NCBI GenBank assembly: GCA_026003175.1
Contig: BPGT01000003.1
Coordinates: 204,278 to 268,277 of the forward strand
Direction of reading: 5' to 3'
Origin: Armatimonadota bacterium
GTDB taxonomy: Bacteria; Armatimonadota; HRBIN16
DNA length: 64,000 nucleotides
Shown: positions 1 through 7,861 of the stretch, piece after piece
How positions within the stretch are numbered: position 1 is the stretch's first letter
How the letters are laid out: every line of letters begins with the position of its first letter
Notes under the pieces: generated by a model
What the model was told of the DNA's origin: nothing
What the model saw: only the letters and a program-made list of their open reading frames with translations
Database searches by the model: none
Position numbers and translations under genes: made by a program

Positions 1-71
1 AACACGAGCAGGGATGTCCTTGCCACTTTTGAACTGCCAGAGGAACCATTGTCCTGCCTGTCGAAGCTGCT

Positions 72-99
72 CCTGACAAGCGAGCACTGTCAGGAGGGG
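72..99 (+). promoter_or_regulatory. Hairpin overlapping araB ribosome binding site
   Basis: CCTGACA (72-78) is perfectly complementary to TGTCAGG (88-94) across a 9-nt loop. The right arm runs into the Shine-Dalgarno AGGAGG of the ribulokinase start at 106. In RNA the stem would pair part of the ribosome binding site, so it could damp translation. A regulatory role is inference. The 71 bases before it are open in the araB frame but show no recognisable gene. Confidence 0.35.
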
Positions 100-105
100 C
101 AAGCG

Positions 106-1803
106 ATGCAACCCAAATATGTGATCGGGCTGGACTATGGAACCAACTCCGTGCGCACGCTCGTGGTGCGCGTTCACGATGGATTTGAGGCTGGCACCTG
201 CGTATTTGAATATCCCCATGGCGACGCGGGCATCCTGCTGGATAGCGCAGACCCTAACCTCGCCCGCCAGCACCCCGCCGATTATCTGCAGGGAGCGGAG
301 GTATCGGTACATGCGGCGCTGGAAGATGCCCGACGCAACGACCCTGATTTCGCCCCGGAGCGCATCATCGGCATCGGGGTAGACACCACTGGAAGCACGC
401 CCCTGCCTGTGGACGAGAACGGCGTGCCCCTCGCCTTCCACAAGCGATTTCAGGACAATCTGAACGCGATGGCGTGGCTGTGGAAGGACCATACCTCCAC
501 CGAAGAGGCGGTCACCATCACCGAAACCGCGGCGAAGATGCGCCCGCAATACCTTGCCAAGTGCGGCAACTCCTACTCGTCCGAGTGGTTCTGGGCGAAG
601 GTGTGGCACTGTCTGAACACCGACCCCGAGGTGTTCGAAGCGGCGTATACGTGGGTGGAATGCGCTGACTGGATACCCGCTGTGCTCACGGGCAACGACC
701 ACCCCTCGCGTATCCTGCGGGGCGTGTGCGCCGCCGGACACAAGGCGCTGTACAACCCGCAGTGGGGCGGCTTGCCCGACAAAGAGTTTCTCGCCGCGCT
801 GCACCCGAAGCTGGCGCAACTGCGCGACCGCCTGTACGATGTCGCCTATACTTCCGACCATCCCGCCGGACGCCTGACCGCCGAGTGGGCGGCGAAGCTG
901 GGCTTGCCAGAGGGCATCCCCGTTGCGGTGGGGGCTTTCGACGCGCACCTGGGCGGCGTGGGCGCGGGCATCAAGCCGGGCACGCTGGTCAAAATCATCG
1001 GCACCTCCTGCTGCGATATGATGGTGGTTCCCAACACCGAACCGCTGGCGGACATCCCCGGCACCACCGGCATCGTGGACGGCTCCATCCTGCCCGGCTA
1101 CTTCGGCATCGAACTGGGGCAGAGCGCGTTCGGCGACATCTATAACTGGTTCGTGAACTATATAGAACCGGGTGGACCCGACCTCGGCTCGCACGAGGCA
1201 TTGACGGTAAAGGCACAGCAGCTGAAACCGGGGCAATCGGGTTTGCTTGCGCTGGACTGGAACAACGGCAACCGCTCCATCCTAGGCGACCAGCGGCTGG
1301 TGGGACTACTGGTCGGCCAGACGCTACACACCACCCCCGAAGAGATTTACCGCGCGCTGATTGAAGCCACCTGCTTCGGCTCGCTGGTAATCATGAACCA
1401 GCTGGAGAAGTACGGCGTGGCGATCAAGGATGTGATTGCCTGCGGCGGCGTGGCGGAGAAGAACCCGCTGGTGATGCAGATTCTGGCGGACGTTAGCGGT
1501 CGCACCATCCGGCTGGCTCGTTCCTCACAGACTTGCGCGCTGGGTGCAGCGATTGCGGGCGCGGTCGTCGCCGGGAAGGAAGCGGGCGGTTACGCCACTT
1601 TTGAAGAGGCACAGGCGGCGATGTGCGGACTCAAAGATGTCGCTTACGAGCCGAACCCGCAGGCGCAGGCGGTGTACCGCGATCTGTTCGCGCTGTACAA
1701 AGACCTGCACGACGCCTTCGGCACGCGCGAGTGGCAGGGCAACCTGCACCATGTAATGAAACGACTGATAGACATCCGCAACACTGCAAGGCAGGGTGCG
1801 TAA
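106..1803 (+). CDS. araB: Ribulokinase (FGGY carbohydrate kinase)
   Basis: Predicted cytoplasmic ATP-dependent L-ribulokinase, the second step of L-arabinose catabolism (L-ribulose to L-ribulose 5-phosphate). The 565-residue length matches AraB. The N-terminal FGGY phosphate-binding motif GLDYGTNSVR is near residue 8, a second GVDTTGS motif near 91, and the C-terminal domain has the ACGGVAEKNPLV segment near 445. The frame is open upstream, but AGGAGG sits about 9 nt before the ATG at 106 and the family's N-terminus begins here, so this start is chosen. Arabinofuranosidases at 7.9 kb and 12.5 kb fit the role. No araA or araD is in the window. Ribulokinase is favoured over xylulokinase by length and by the YGTNS motif. 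Confidence 0.88.
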   Translation: MQPKYVIGLDYGTNSVRTLVVRVHDGFEAGTCVFEYPHGDAGILLDSADPNLARQHPADYLQGAEVSVHAALEDARRNDPDFAPERIIGIGVDTTGSTPLPVDENGVPLAFHKRFQDNLNAMAWLWKDHTSTEEAVTITETAAKMRPQYLAKCGNSYSSEWFWAKVWHCLNTDPEVFEAAYTWVECADWIPAVLTGNDHPSRILRGVCAAGHKALYNPQWGGLPDKEFLAALHPKLAQLRDRLYDVAYTSDHPAGRLTAEWAAKLGLPEGIPVAVGAFDAHLGGVGAGIKPGTLVKIIGTSCCDMMVVPNTEPLADIPGTTGIVDGSILPGYFGIELGQSAFGDIYNWFVNYIEPGGPDLGSHEALTVKAQQLKPGQSGLLALDWNNGNRSILGDQRLVGLLVGQTLHTTPEEIYRALIEATCFGSLVIMNQLEKYGVAIKDVIACGGVAEKNPLVMQILADVSGRTIRLARSSQTCALGAAIAGAVVAGKEAGGYATFEEAQAAMCGLKDVAYEPNPQAQAVYRDLFALYKDLHDAFGTREWQGNLHHVMKRLIDIRNTARQGA

Positions 1804-1826
1804 TTTACCAGGAGGCAGAAGAGCAA

Positions 1827-2936
1827 ATGCTACAGAGCCGCGTCTTTCCGGTTGTTGACGACCTGCCTGTTGTGAGGGAACTACCCGACCCTTTCCTGCG
1901 CCCCGATGGGAAGCGCATCACCTCGCCGCGTGAGTGGAAAGCCTTGCGTGAGCACTGGCTCGCGCTGGTACTGTATTACGAATACGGCGAGTTGCCTCCC
2001 AATCCGCGTGGGGTGCGTGCAGAAAGGGTGGACGAGAAGGAATTATCCGACCTGAAAGCGGTGCGTACCGAATACCGTTTGCACATCGAGACCCCTGCTC
2101 CCCTGAGCACGCGCCTGTTGCTTTTCCGCCCGCGTCGGAGAGGGCGGCTGCCTGTCATTGCAGACGGCGACCTTGGATGGGGTGAGCCGAACGGGGATAT
2201 CGTTGAGGAAGCGATCAAACGGGGCTACGCGCTCGCTTTCTTCGACCGCACGCAAATCGCCCCCGATAGCATGGAGCGCAAAGGCGTGTACGAGGCATAC
2301 CCTGATTACGAAGGAGGCAGGCTGGCAGCATGGGCTTGGGGATATCATCGCGTAGTCGACTTTCTGCTCACACAGCCAACCGTACATCCCAAGCGCATCG
2401 CGGTCACCGGGCACTCTCGCGGGGGCAAAACCGCCTTGCTGGCAGGAGCCACCGATGGGCGTGTCGCCCTGACCGCGCCGAATAACTCGGGATGCGGCGG
2501 CGCAGGGTGCTACCGCTATCAGGCGCACGGCAGCGAAACCATCGCCGACATCCTGCGTAACTTTCCCTACTGGTTTCACCCGCGCTTCGCGCAGTTCATC
2601 GGGCAGGTGGAGCGATTGCCGTTTGACCAGCACATCGTGAAGGCTCTGGTGGCTCCGCGTGCCCTGCTGAGTACCGAGGCGCTAGCAGACCTGTGGGCAA
2701 ATCCTGAGGGCACGCAGGTCACCTACCTCGCCGCGAAAGAGGTTTATCGCTTCCTGAAGGCGGAAGATAGAATAGGTATCTGGTTCCGTGAAGGGGGACA
2801 CGAACACTCTCTGGCGGACTGGCAGGCTTTGCTGGATTTCGCCGACTGGCAACTGCTGGGCAAACCGCCTGCCCGCGCATTTGATAAACCGGCGTTTCCA
2901 CCAAGAGAAGGAATCTACTCCTGGCGTGCGCCCTGA
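1827..2936 (+). CDS. CE15-like glucuronoyl esterase (alpha/beta hydrolase)
   Basis: A 369-residue alpha/beta hydrolase resembling carbohydrate esterase family 15, which cleaves 4-O-methyl-glucuronoyl esters joining xylan to lignin. Visible are the nucleophile elbow GHSRGGK (Ser197; CE15 usually has G-C-S-R-x-G) and a C-terminal GGHEHS segment supplying the probable catalytic His325. The start is the ATG at 1827, preceded by GGAGG at 1811-1815; a longer frame reaches back into araB but has no ribosome site. No signal peptide is evident, which is unusual for an extracellular esterase, so a cytoplasmic esterase on imported oligosaccharides is possible. It lies 23 bp after araB, probably in the same transcript. 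The exact substrate is inference. Confidence 0.7.
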   Translation: MLQSRVFPVVDDLPVVRELPDPFLRPDGKRITSPREWKALREHWLALVLYYEYGELPPNPRGVRAERVDEKELSDLKAVRTEYRLHIETPAPLSTRLLLFRPRRRGRLPVIADGDLGWGEPNGDIVEEAIKRGYALAFFDRTQIAPDSMERKGVYEAYPDYEGGRLAAWAWGYHRVVDFLLTQPTVHPKRIAVTGHSRGGKTALLAGATDGRVALTAPNNSGCGGAGCYRYQAHGSETIADILRNFPYWFHPRFAQFIGQVERLPFDQHIVKALVAPRALLSTEALADLWANPEGTQVTYLAAKEVYRFLKAEDRIGIWFREGGHEHSLADWQALLDFADWQLLGKPPARAFDKPAFPPREGIYSWRAP

Positions 2937-2994
2937 AATCTGGACGTGTCGCTGGGTACCTTATTCAAGGTGAACGGGTAATGGGAGGAAGTTG

Positions 2995-5900
2995 ATGTCG
3001 CAGCCTGTCTGGCAACAACCGATACCCTTCGGCTGGACGGTGCAGGCTGACGGTACGGTACACGCCGAGATGCCGCAGGGCGTGATGTTGCTGAAAGATA
3101 GCTTTTCGAGGGAAGGCGAGCTGAGCGCAACAGTTGTGGTGCATCGGCAGGTAACCAACCCCGTCTACTGGAAAACGGTCGGCATCACCCTGTGGCAGGA
3201 CGACCGCCACCACTGGCGGCTGAATCTGGTAGAGGCGCCTGAAAACCTGCAGTACCGTCACACTGCAGAACTGCATGAGATGTACGCCGGCGTATGGCTG
3301 GCTGGCAACGAACCGGCTACGCACTTGACGGTAAAAGAAAGTTTCAGCCTGCCGAACTGGAACTGGCAATATGGTAAGCCTTACCGCTTGCGCTTGATAT
3401 GGAACGCGCAGTCCATTCGGGGTGAAGTATACGATAACGAGACGCTGTGTTGGGCGTACGAGTGGCTACTGGGCAACCCGAAGGCAGTGCGCGTAGGCTA
3501 CCTTGGGCTGACCTGTAGCTCCTTCGATGCCACCTTCTCGCAGGTGGAAACGCGAAATCTCACCCCAGCAGAGCCGCCCAAGCCCGAACCGAAGCGAATA
3601 CCCCCCTACCGTGCGCAACGCGCAGGCAAGAAGGTTGCCGCAGCAAGGGGCTTCTTCCGCGTGCAGCAGATAGACGATGTATGGTGGTTTATCGATCCCG
3701 AAGGCAGACTCTTCTTCGCGCTGGGCACTGACCATACCAGCTACTTCGTGCACTGGTGCGAGAAGCTCGGCTATGCTCCTTACCACGAGAACATGAAGAA
3801 ATTGCATGGTACGGAAGAAGCCTGGGCGAAGGAGACCATCCAGCGTCTGAAGGAGTGGAACTTCACTATTCTCGCTGCCAACCACTCGCAGTATCTGCGC
3901 TATCAGGGGCTTCCCTACATTGAAAACATCTTGGGCATGGGACAGGGCTACGCTGCGATAGACGACCTTGTAAAACAGATAAACTGGACTGGTTTTCCCA
4001 ACGTATTCTCACCACGCTGGCAACAGTGGTGTGAGTGGATAGCGTACCAGCGGTGTGCGCTGCTCCGCGACGACCCCTGGTTGATTGGCTACTTTCTGGA
4101 TAACGAGCTGGAATGGTTCGGCAAAGACTACAAGCCCTGGGGACTGGCAAGCGAGGCGATCAAGCGCCCGCCCGGGCACGAATCGCGCATTGCACTAGCG
4201 CAGCTGCTCAGGGAACGCTACAAGGATGACGTGCAGCGATTCAACCGCGCGTGGGAGACGCAGATAGGAGACTTCGAGCACATCGCGCGAAGCGAACAGC
4301 CGCCTTCCATCCGTACGAAAGCGGCGGAAGAGGATGGTATTGCCTTTACCCGCCTTGCAGCGGAACTCTACTTCCGCACCTGCACCGAAGCCATCCGCAA
4401 ATACGACCCAAACCACCTGATTTTAGGCTGTCGGTTCGCGGGCGAGGCTCCGCCCATTCTGGACATCGTGGGCAAATACTGCGACGTGGTGAGCATCAAC
4501 ACCTATCCGCGTATTGACCTGCGCGCGGGGCGTGTGCTGGACTGGGAGGAGCGTTTGCGCGAATATCATCTTCGATCGAAGCGACCGCTGATGATTACCG
4601 AATGGAGCTTCCCTGCGCTGGATAGCGGTCTGCCCTGCAAACACGGCGCGGGAATGCGTGTAGATACCCAGCAACAGCGGGCGGAGTGCTTCCGTATCTT
4701 CCAGTCCGCTCTCTTCCGCCTGCCGTTTATGGTGGGTTCGAACTTCTTCATGTGGGTAGATGAGCCTGCGCTGGGCATCAGCAGCACCTTCCCCGAAGAC
4801 AGCAACTATGGACTGGTGAACGAACGCGGTGAGCCGTATCGGGAGCTGGTGCAGACCACCGCCAGCTTGCAGGCGAAGGTGTATACCATGCACGCCGAAT
4901 CCGCCCGTTACTGGCAGAAAAGCCCACAGCCGCCTGCCCTGACGACCCCTGTTTTTATTCGCAAGCGGTGGAACCTGCCGACAGGAGCTGCGCTGGCATG
5001 GCAGGTGGATATCATGAACGTAGGTAAACAACCCTTCAGTGGATGGACAGGCATAGACCTGCCCGAACACCCGATGGCGCGGGAGGTGTCGGGTGAGTGG
5101 CGGTGCATCGGCGCAGAAGGCAAACCGGCGCGGTTTTATATTGAACCGCTGTTTCGACAAAGGGTGTGGGTACACCTGATGGGGCTTCCGTTTGGTAAGA
5201 TGTGGAGCGGGCTGGTGATGTTTTTGCCATCAGAGGTAAGACGCAAACAGCAAGCAGGACCTCTGGCGTCCAGTGCCTATTTGGGCGCAGACACATTCCA
5301 CCTGCAGTTTGGCGACGAGCGCGCACCGATCCACGCCATCCATTGGCAGGGGCGCCGAGTAGGTAGCTACACAGTGCTGGTGCAGCAGGCACTGACGCAG
5401 ATGCAGTGGGTGCCTCCGAACCGCCACGAGGGGGTTCAGGTGGTCAGCACGCCGTTTGGGCACTATTTCCGCGGTTGGCTGGTGCATCGGGATGGCTCCG
5501 CTATCACGGAGGTGAATCAGCAAACGGGGGAGTACGCTGCCCAGCAGGCGCGCCCACGAGGATACCGCGTGGAGTGGGAGATGGAGATTCGCGAAGACCT
5601 GCCCAAGCCCATGTTGCTGGTGCGGATGCGCCGCTTGCAGAACCTGAGCAACGTCCCCGTGCGCGTGGAAGCAGTGTATCACTACGCGCAAAGCCAGCTG
5701 GTGGATGACGGTAGAGCGGACGAACCCTCAGGCGTGCCCAACTATTACCTGAATGCAGGCGCGTGGAGCCATCCCCAAGTAGGATTGTTCTACGGCGCGA
5801 TGCCCTTCGATTCCGAGAAGTGGCGATGTATTTTCTGGAAAGACCCTTCGGGCGGTCAGCATCCCGACCTGTGGCAGGACGTGAAAAAAGAGCTGAAGCC

Positions 5901-6048
5901 GAACGAAACGGTCGCTCTAGACGGCGGGTGGGTGGCTTTGTTAACAGGCAGAGGTGATTTCGGCAAAGGCGATTGGTCCTCGTTAACTGCGCAAGTGCAA
6001 TCTCTGGCAAGCGTGGTGGGCAACGTGCAGTGGATACGCCGACGATAG
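2995..6048 (+). CDS. Large clan GH-A glycoside hydrolase, agarase/GH42-like
   Basis: A 1017-residue protein. Residues about 1-190 form a beta-rich, laminin-G-like domain. About 215-620 form a TIM barrel of the agarase/GH42-like type, opening with the DVWWFIDPEGRLFF signature. The motifs DNELEW (Glu371, candidate acid/base) and ITEWSF (Glu536, candidate nucleophile) fit clan GH-A retaining hydrolases. The last 350 residues are an unrecognised beta-sandwich region. GGGAGGA lies 5 nt before the ATG at 2995; a TTG immediately upstream is a less likely start. No signal peptide is seen. It follows the CE15-like gene by 58 bp and overlaps the next frame. The substrate cannot be assigned; given its neighbours a plant beta-glycan is more likely than agar. 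Confidence 0.65.
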   Translation: MSQPVWQQPIPFGWTVQADGTVHAEMPQGVMLLKDSFSREGELSATVVVHRQVTNPVYWKTVGITLWQDDRHHWRLNLVEAPENLQYRHTAELHEMYAGVWLAGNEPATHLTVKESFSLPNWNWQYGKPYRLRLIWNAQSIRGEVYDNETLCWAYEWLLGNPKAVRVGYLGLTCSSFDATFSQVETRNLTPAEPPKPEPKRIPPYRAQRAGKKVAAARGFFRVQQIDDVWWFIDPEGRLFFALGTDHTSYFVHWCEKLGYAPYHENMKKLHGTEEAWAKETIQRLKEWNFTILAANHSQYLRYQGLPYIENILGMGQGYAAIDDLVKQINWTGFPNVFSPRWQQWCEWIAYQRCALLRDDPWLIGYFLDNELEWFGKDYKPWGLASEAIKRPPGHESRIALAQLLRERYKDDVQRFNRAWETQIGDFEHIARSEQPPSIRTKAAEEDGIAFTRLAAELYFRTCTEAIRKYDPNHLILGCRFAGEAPPILDIVGKYCDVVSINTYPRIDLRAGRVLDWEERLREYHLRSKRPLMITEWSFPALDSGLPCKHGAGMRVDTQQQRAECFRIFQSALFRLPFMVGSNFFMWVDEPALGISSTFPEDSNYGLVNERGEPYRELVQTTASLQAKVYTMHAESARYWQKSPQPPALTTPVFIRKRWNLPTGAALAWQVDIMNVGKQPFSGWTGIDLPEHPMAREVSGEWRCIGAEGKPARFYIEPLFRQRVWVHLMGLPFGKMWSGLVMFLPSEVRRKQQAGPLASSAYLGADTFHLQFGDERAPIHAIHWQGRRVGSYTVLVQQALTQMQWVPPNRHEGVQVVSTPFGHYFRGWLVHRDGSAITEVNQQTGEYAAQQARPRGYRVEWEMEIREDLPKPMLLVRMRRLQNLSNVPVRVEAVYHYAQSQLVDDGRADEPSGVPNYYLNAGAWSHPQVGLFYGAMPFDSEKWRCIFWKDPSGGQHPDLWQDVKKELKPNETVALDGGWVALLTGRGDFGKGDWSSLTAQVQSLASVVGNVQWIRRR

Positions 6049-7187
6049 GAATATTGGGCGGATACGGCAACACCGGCAAACATATCGTACGCCTGCTGTT
6101 GCAGCACACTAACGTGCATCTGGTGATAGCGGGTAGACACATCCTGCGTGCGCGCGAGTTCGCGAAGGAGTGTAACGAGCAAGCTGGTAAGGAACGTGTG
6201 TGCGCCGCATACGCCCATGCCGCCGATGCTGCAAGTGTGATGCACGCTTTTGATGGTACCCAGCTGCTGACTGTCGCTTCACCTACCGGTCGGTTCACCG
6301 AAGAGGTTGCCAGCGCCGCGCTGGAAATGGACTGCGACTGGCTGGATATCCAGTACTACACCCCGAAACTGACGGTGCTTCACCACATGGCAACACGCAT
6401 CGAGCAATCAAAACGGTGCTTCACCACCGATGCGGGGCTACATCCCGGCTTGCCTGCCCTGCTGGTGCGCTATGCAGCAACCCGCCTCGAGGTGTTGGAA
6501 GCCGCGCATGTGTTCGCCGTGTTCAGCCCGCAAGGCGGTTTTCCTCGAACCCCTTCGCTGTATGAGTTTACCCGTGAGCTGATGCGTTTTCGCTGTGGCG
6601 CGTATCGCGATGGACAGTGGCGGTTCTTCTCCGGGCTGGGAGTGGGAGAAATGCGTGAGGCGGATTTCGATTCTGGGTTCGGCACACGTCTGTGTGCGCC
6701 GATGATGCTGGAGGAGATGCGCGCGCTGCCCAATATGTTTCCCACCCTTCGGGAGACCGGCTTCTACATCGCCGGTTTCAACTGGTTCGTGGACTGGGTG
6801 GTGATGCCCCTGTTGTGGGTGTCGGGCAGGGTAGCTCCGCGCCTATGGGTGAAGCCGATGGCACATTTCTTGCACTGGGGTACACGCCTGTGTGCCAATC
6901 CGCCATACGGGGCGGTAGTCAAGCTGGAGGCATGTGGTTGGCAGGGTGGTCAGAGACAACAGATCCGCGTACAGCTGTTTCATTCTGACCCTTACCTGTT
7001 CTCCGCTATTGCTGTTGTGGCGGGCGTAATGCAGTACCTGCGTGGTCACGGGCGAAAGGCAGGTTTATGGTTTGCCGGTCACCTGTACGACCCGCAAGAG
7101 GCTTTTCAGGACATGCAGGCGATGGGCGTGAAGATTCAGCAGCAGATATCGCCCATTCAGGGCGCGTGCCCGTTCTGCGGGAGGTGA
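6030..7187 (+). CDS. Saccharopine dehydrogenase-like NAD(P)-binding protein
   Basis: The N-terminus has a Rossmann motif GILGGYGNTGK near residue 9, and the body resembles the saccharopine dehydrogenase / trans-acting enoyl reductase superfamily: a dinucleotide-binding domain, then a substrate domain with hydrophobic stretches around residues 250-290. A GTG at 6030 puts the Rossmann fold at the very N-terminus and overlaps the preceding gene by 19 nt, suggesting translational coupling; an in-frame ATG at 5973 would add 19 residues of unlikely sequence. The C-terminus ends in CPFCGR, a lone CxxC. Substrate unknown. Its place after sugar-degrading genes may mean oxidation or reduction of a released sugar, but that is a guess. 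Confidence 0.6.
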   Translation: MDTPTIGILGGYGNTGKHIVRLLLQHTNVHLVIAGRHILRAREFAKECNEQAGKERVCAAYAHAADAASVMHAFDGTQLLTVASPTGRFTEEVASAALEMDCDWLDIQYYTPKLTVLHHMATRIEQSKRCFTTDAGLHPGLPALLVRYAATRLEVLEAAHVFAVFSPQGGFPRTPSLYEFTRELMRFRCGAYRDGQWRFFSGLGVGEMREADFDSGFGTRLCAPMMLEEMRALPNMFPTLRETGFYIAGFNWFVDWVVMPLLWVSGRVAPRLWVKPMAHFLHWGTRLCANPPYGAVVKLEACGWQGGQRQQIRVQLFHSDPYLFSAIAVVAGVMQYLRGHGRKAGLWFAGHLYDPQEAFQDMQAMGVKIQQQISPIQGACPFCGR

Positions 7188-7288
7188 GAACGCAGGGAAG
7201 TAGAAGGCAGGATTTTACCTTATTGGAAACGAATATAACAACCAACATTAGCCGTGTTTTCATCATATTCTGAAGTGCAGGCACAATC

Positions 7289-7726
7289 ATGGGTTCTGAA
7301 AGGGTTGAACAGATTGCCATACAGTCTGACCGCGTTGCAGAGCCGAAGTTCGACGTGGGCTCGCTGGCTCAAGAGGATATTATACGTGCCCAAGTGAAGA
7401 CAGCAAGGAAGTCTATCGGATTTACTAGGGGAGAGCGAGGAGGGGTAGACAGGTTCTACCGTTCGGGCGTTAAGCGCTACAGGCAAAACACTCGTACCGC
7501 TGATGTCATCATCGGGGTGCACGAAAACGAGGATGGAACTTATTCCCTGTATTTCGTGCCAACCTGTCTGGTCGAAGAATTGCAACAGGATAGCATCGCT
7601 TTGCGCAAAATAGATTTCCTCAGGGAAAACTATCAGATTCTGGAACACTGCAAGGACAGAGACTTTGTGCTTCAACATGAAGGCTGTAAGAAGCTTATAC
7701 CAAAGAAAAACTCTCAGCCTGAGTAA
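7289..7726 (+). CDS. Hypothetical protein, AT-richer than neighbours
   Basis: A 145-residue frame rich in charged residues, with no motif I recognise and no signal peptide or membrane segment. It begins at the first ATG after an in-frame stop 18 nt upstream and has no clear ribosome binding site. The stretch 7200-7850 is visibly more AT-rich than the flanking sugar genes, suggesting acquired DNA. The opposite strand is also open over much of this length, but its conceptual product looks less protein-like (patchy Cys and Pro). The call rests on open frame and composition only. Confidence 0.45.
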   Translation: MGSERVEQIAIQSDRVAEPKFDVGSLAQEDIIRAQVKTARKSIGFTRGERGGVDRFYRSGVKRYRQNTRTADVIIGVHENEDGTYSLYFVPTCLVEELQQDSIALRKIDFLRENYQILEHCKDRDFVLQHEGCKKLIPKKNSQPE

Positions 7727-7861
7727 GATCTACCCCTCAAGGTCCTTCGTAAAGTCCAGAGTAGCTATTCCACCTTTCTTGTTGCTACACTTCTTGCAGG
7801 CAACCTCTTGGCTCGACTCGAAAACTTGATATGTTGACACGCCCAACCTGGGAGGAAAGGA

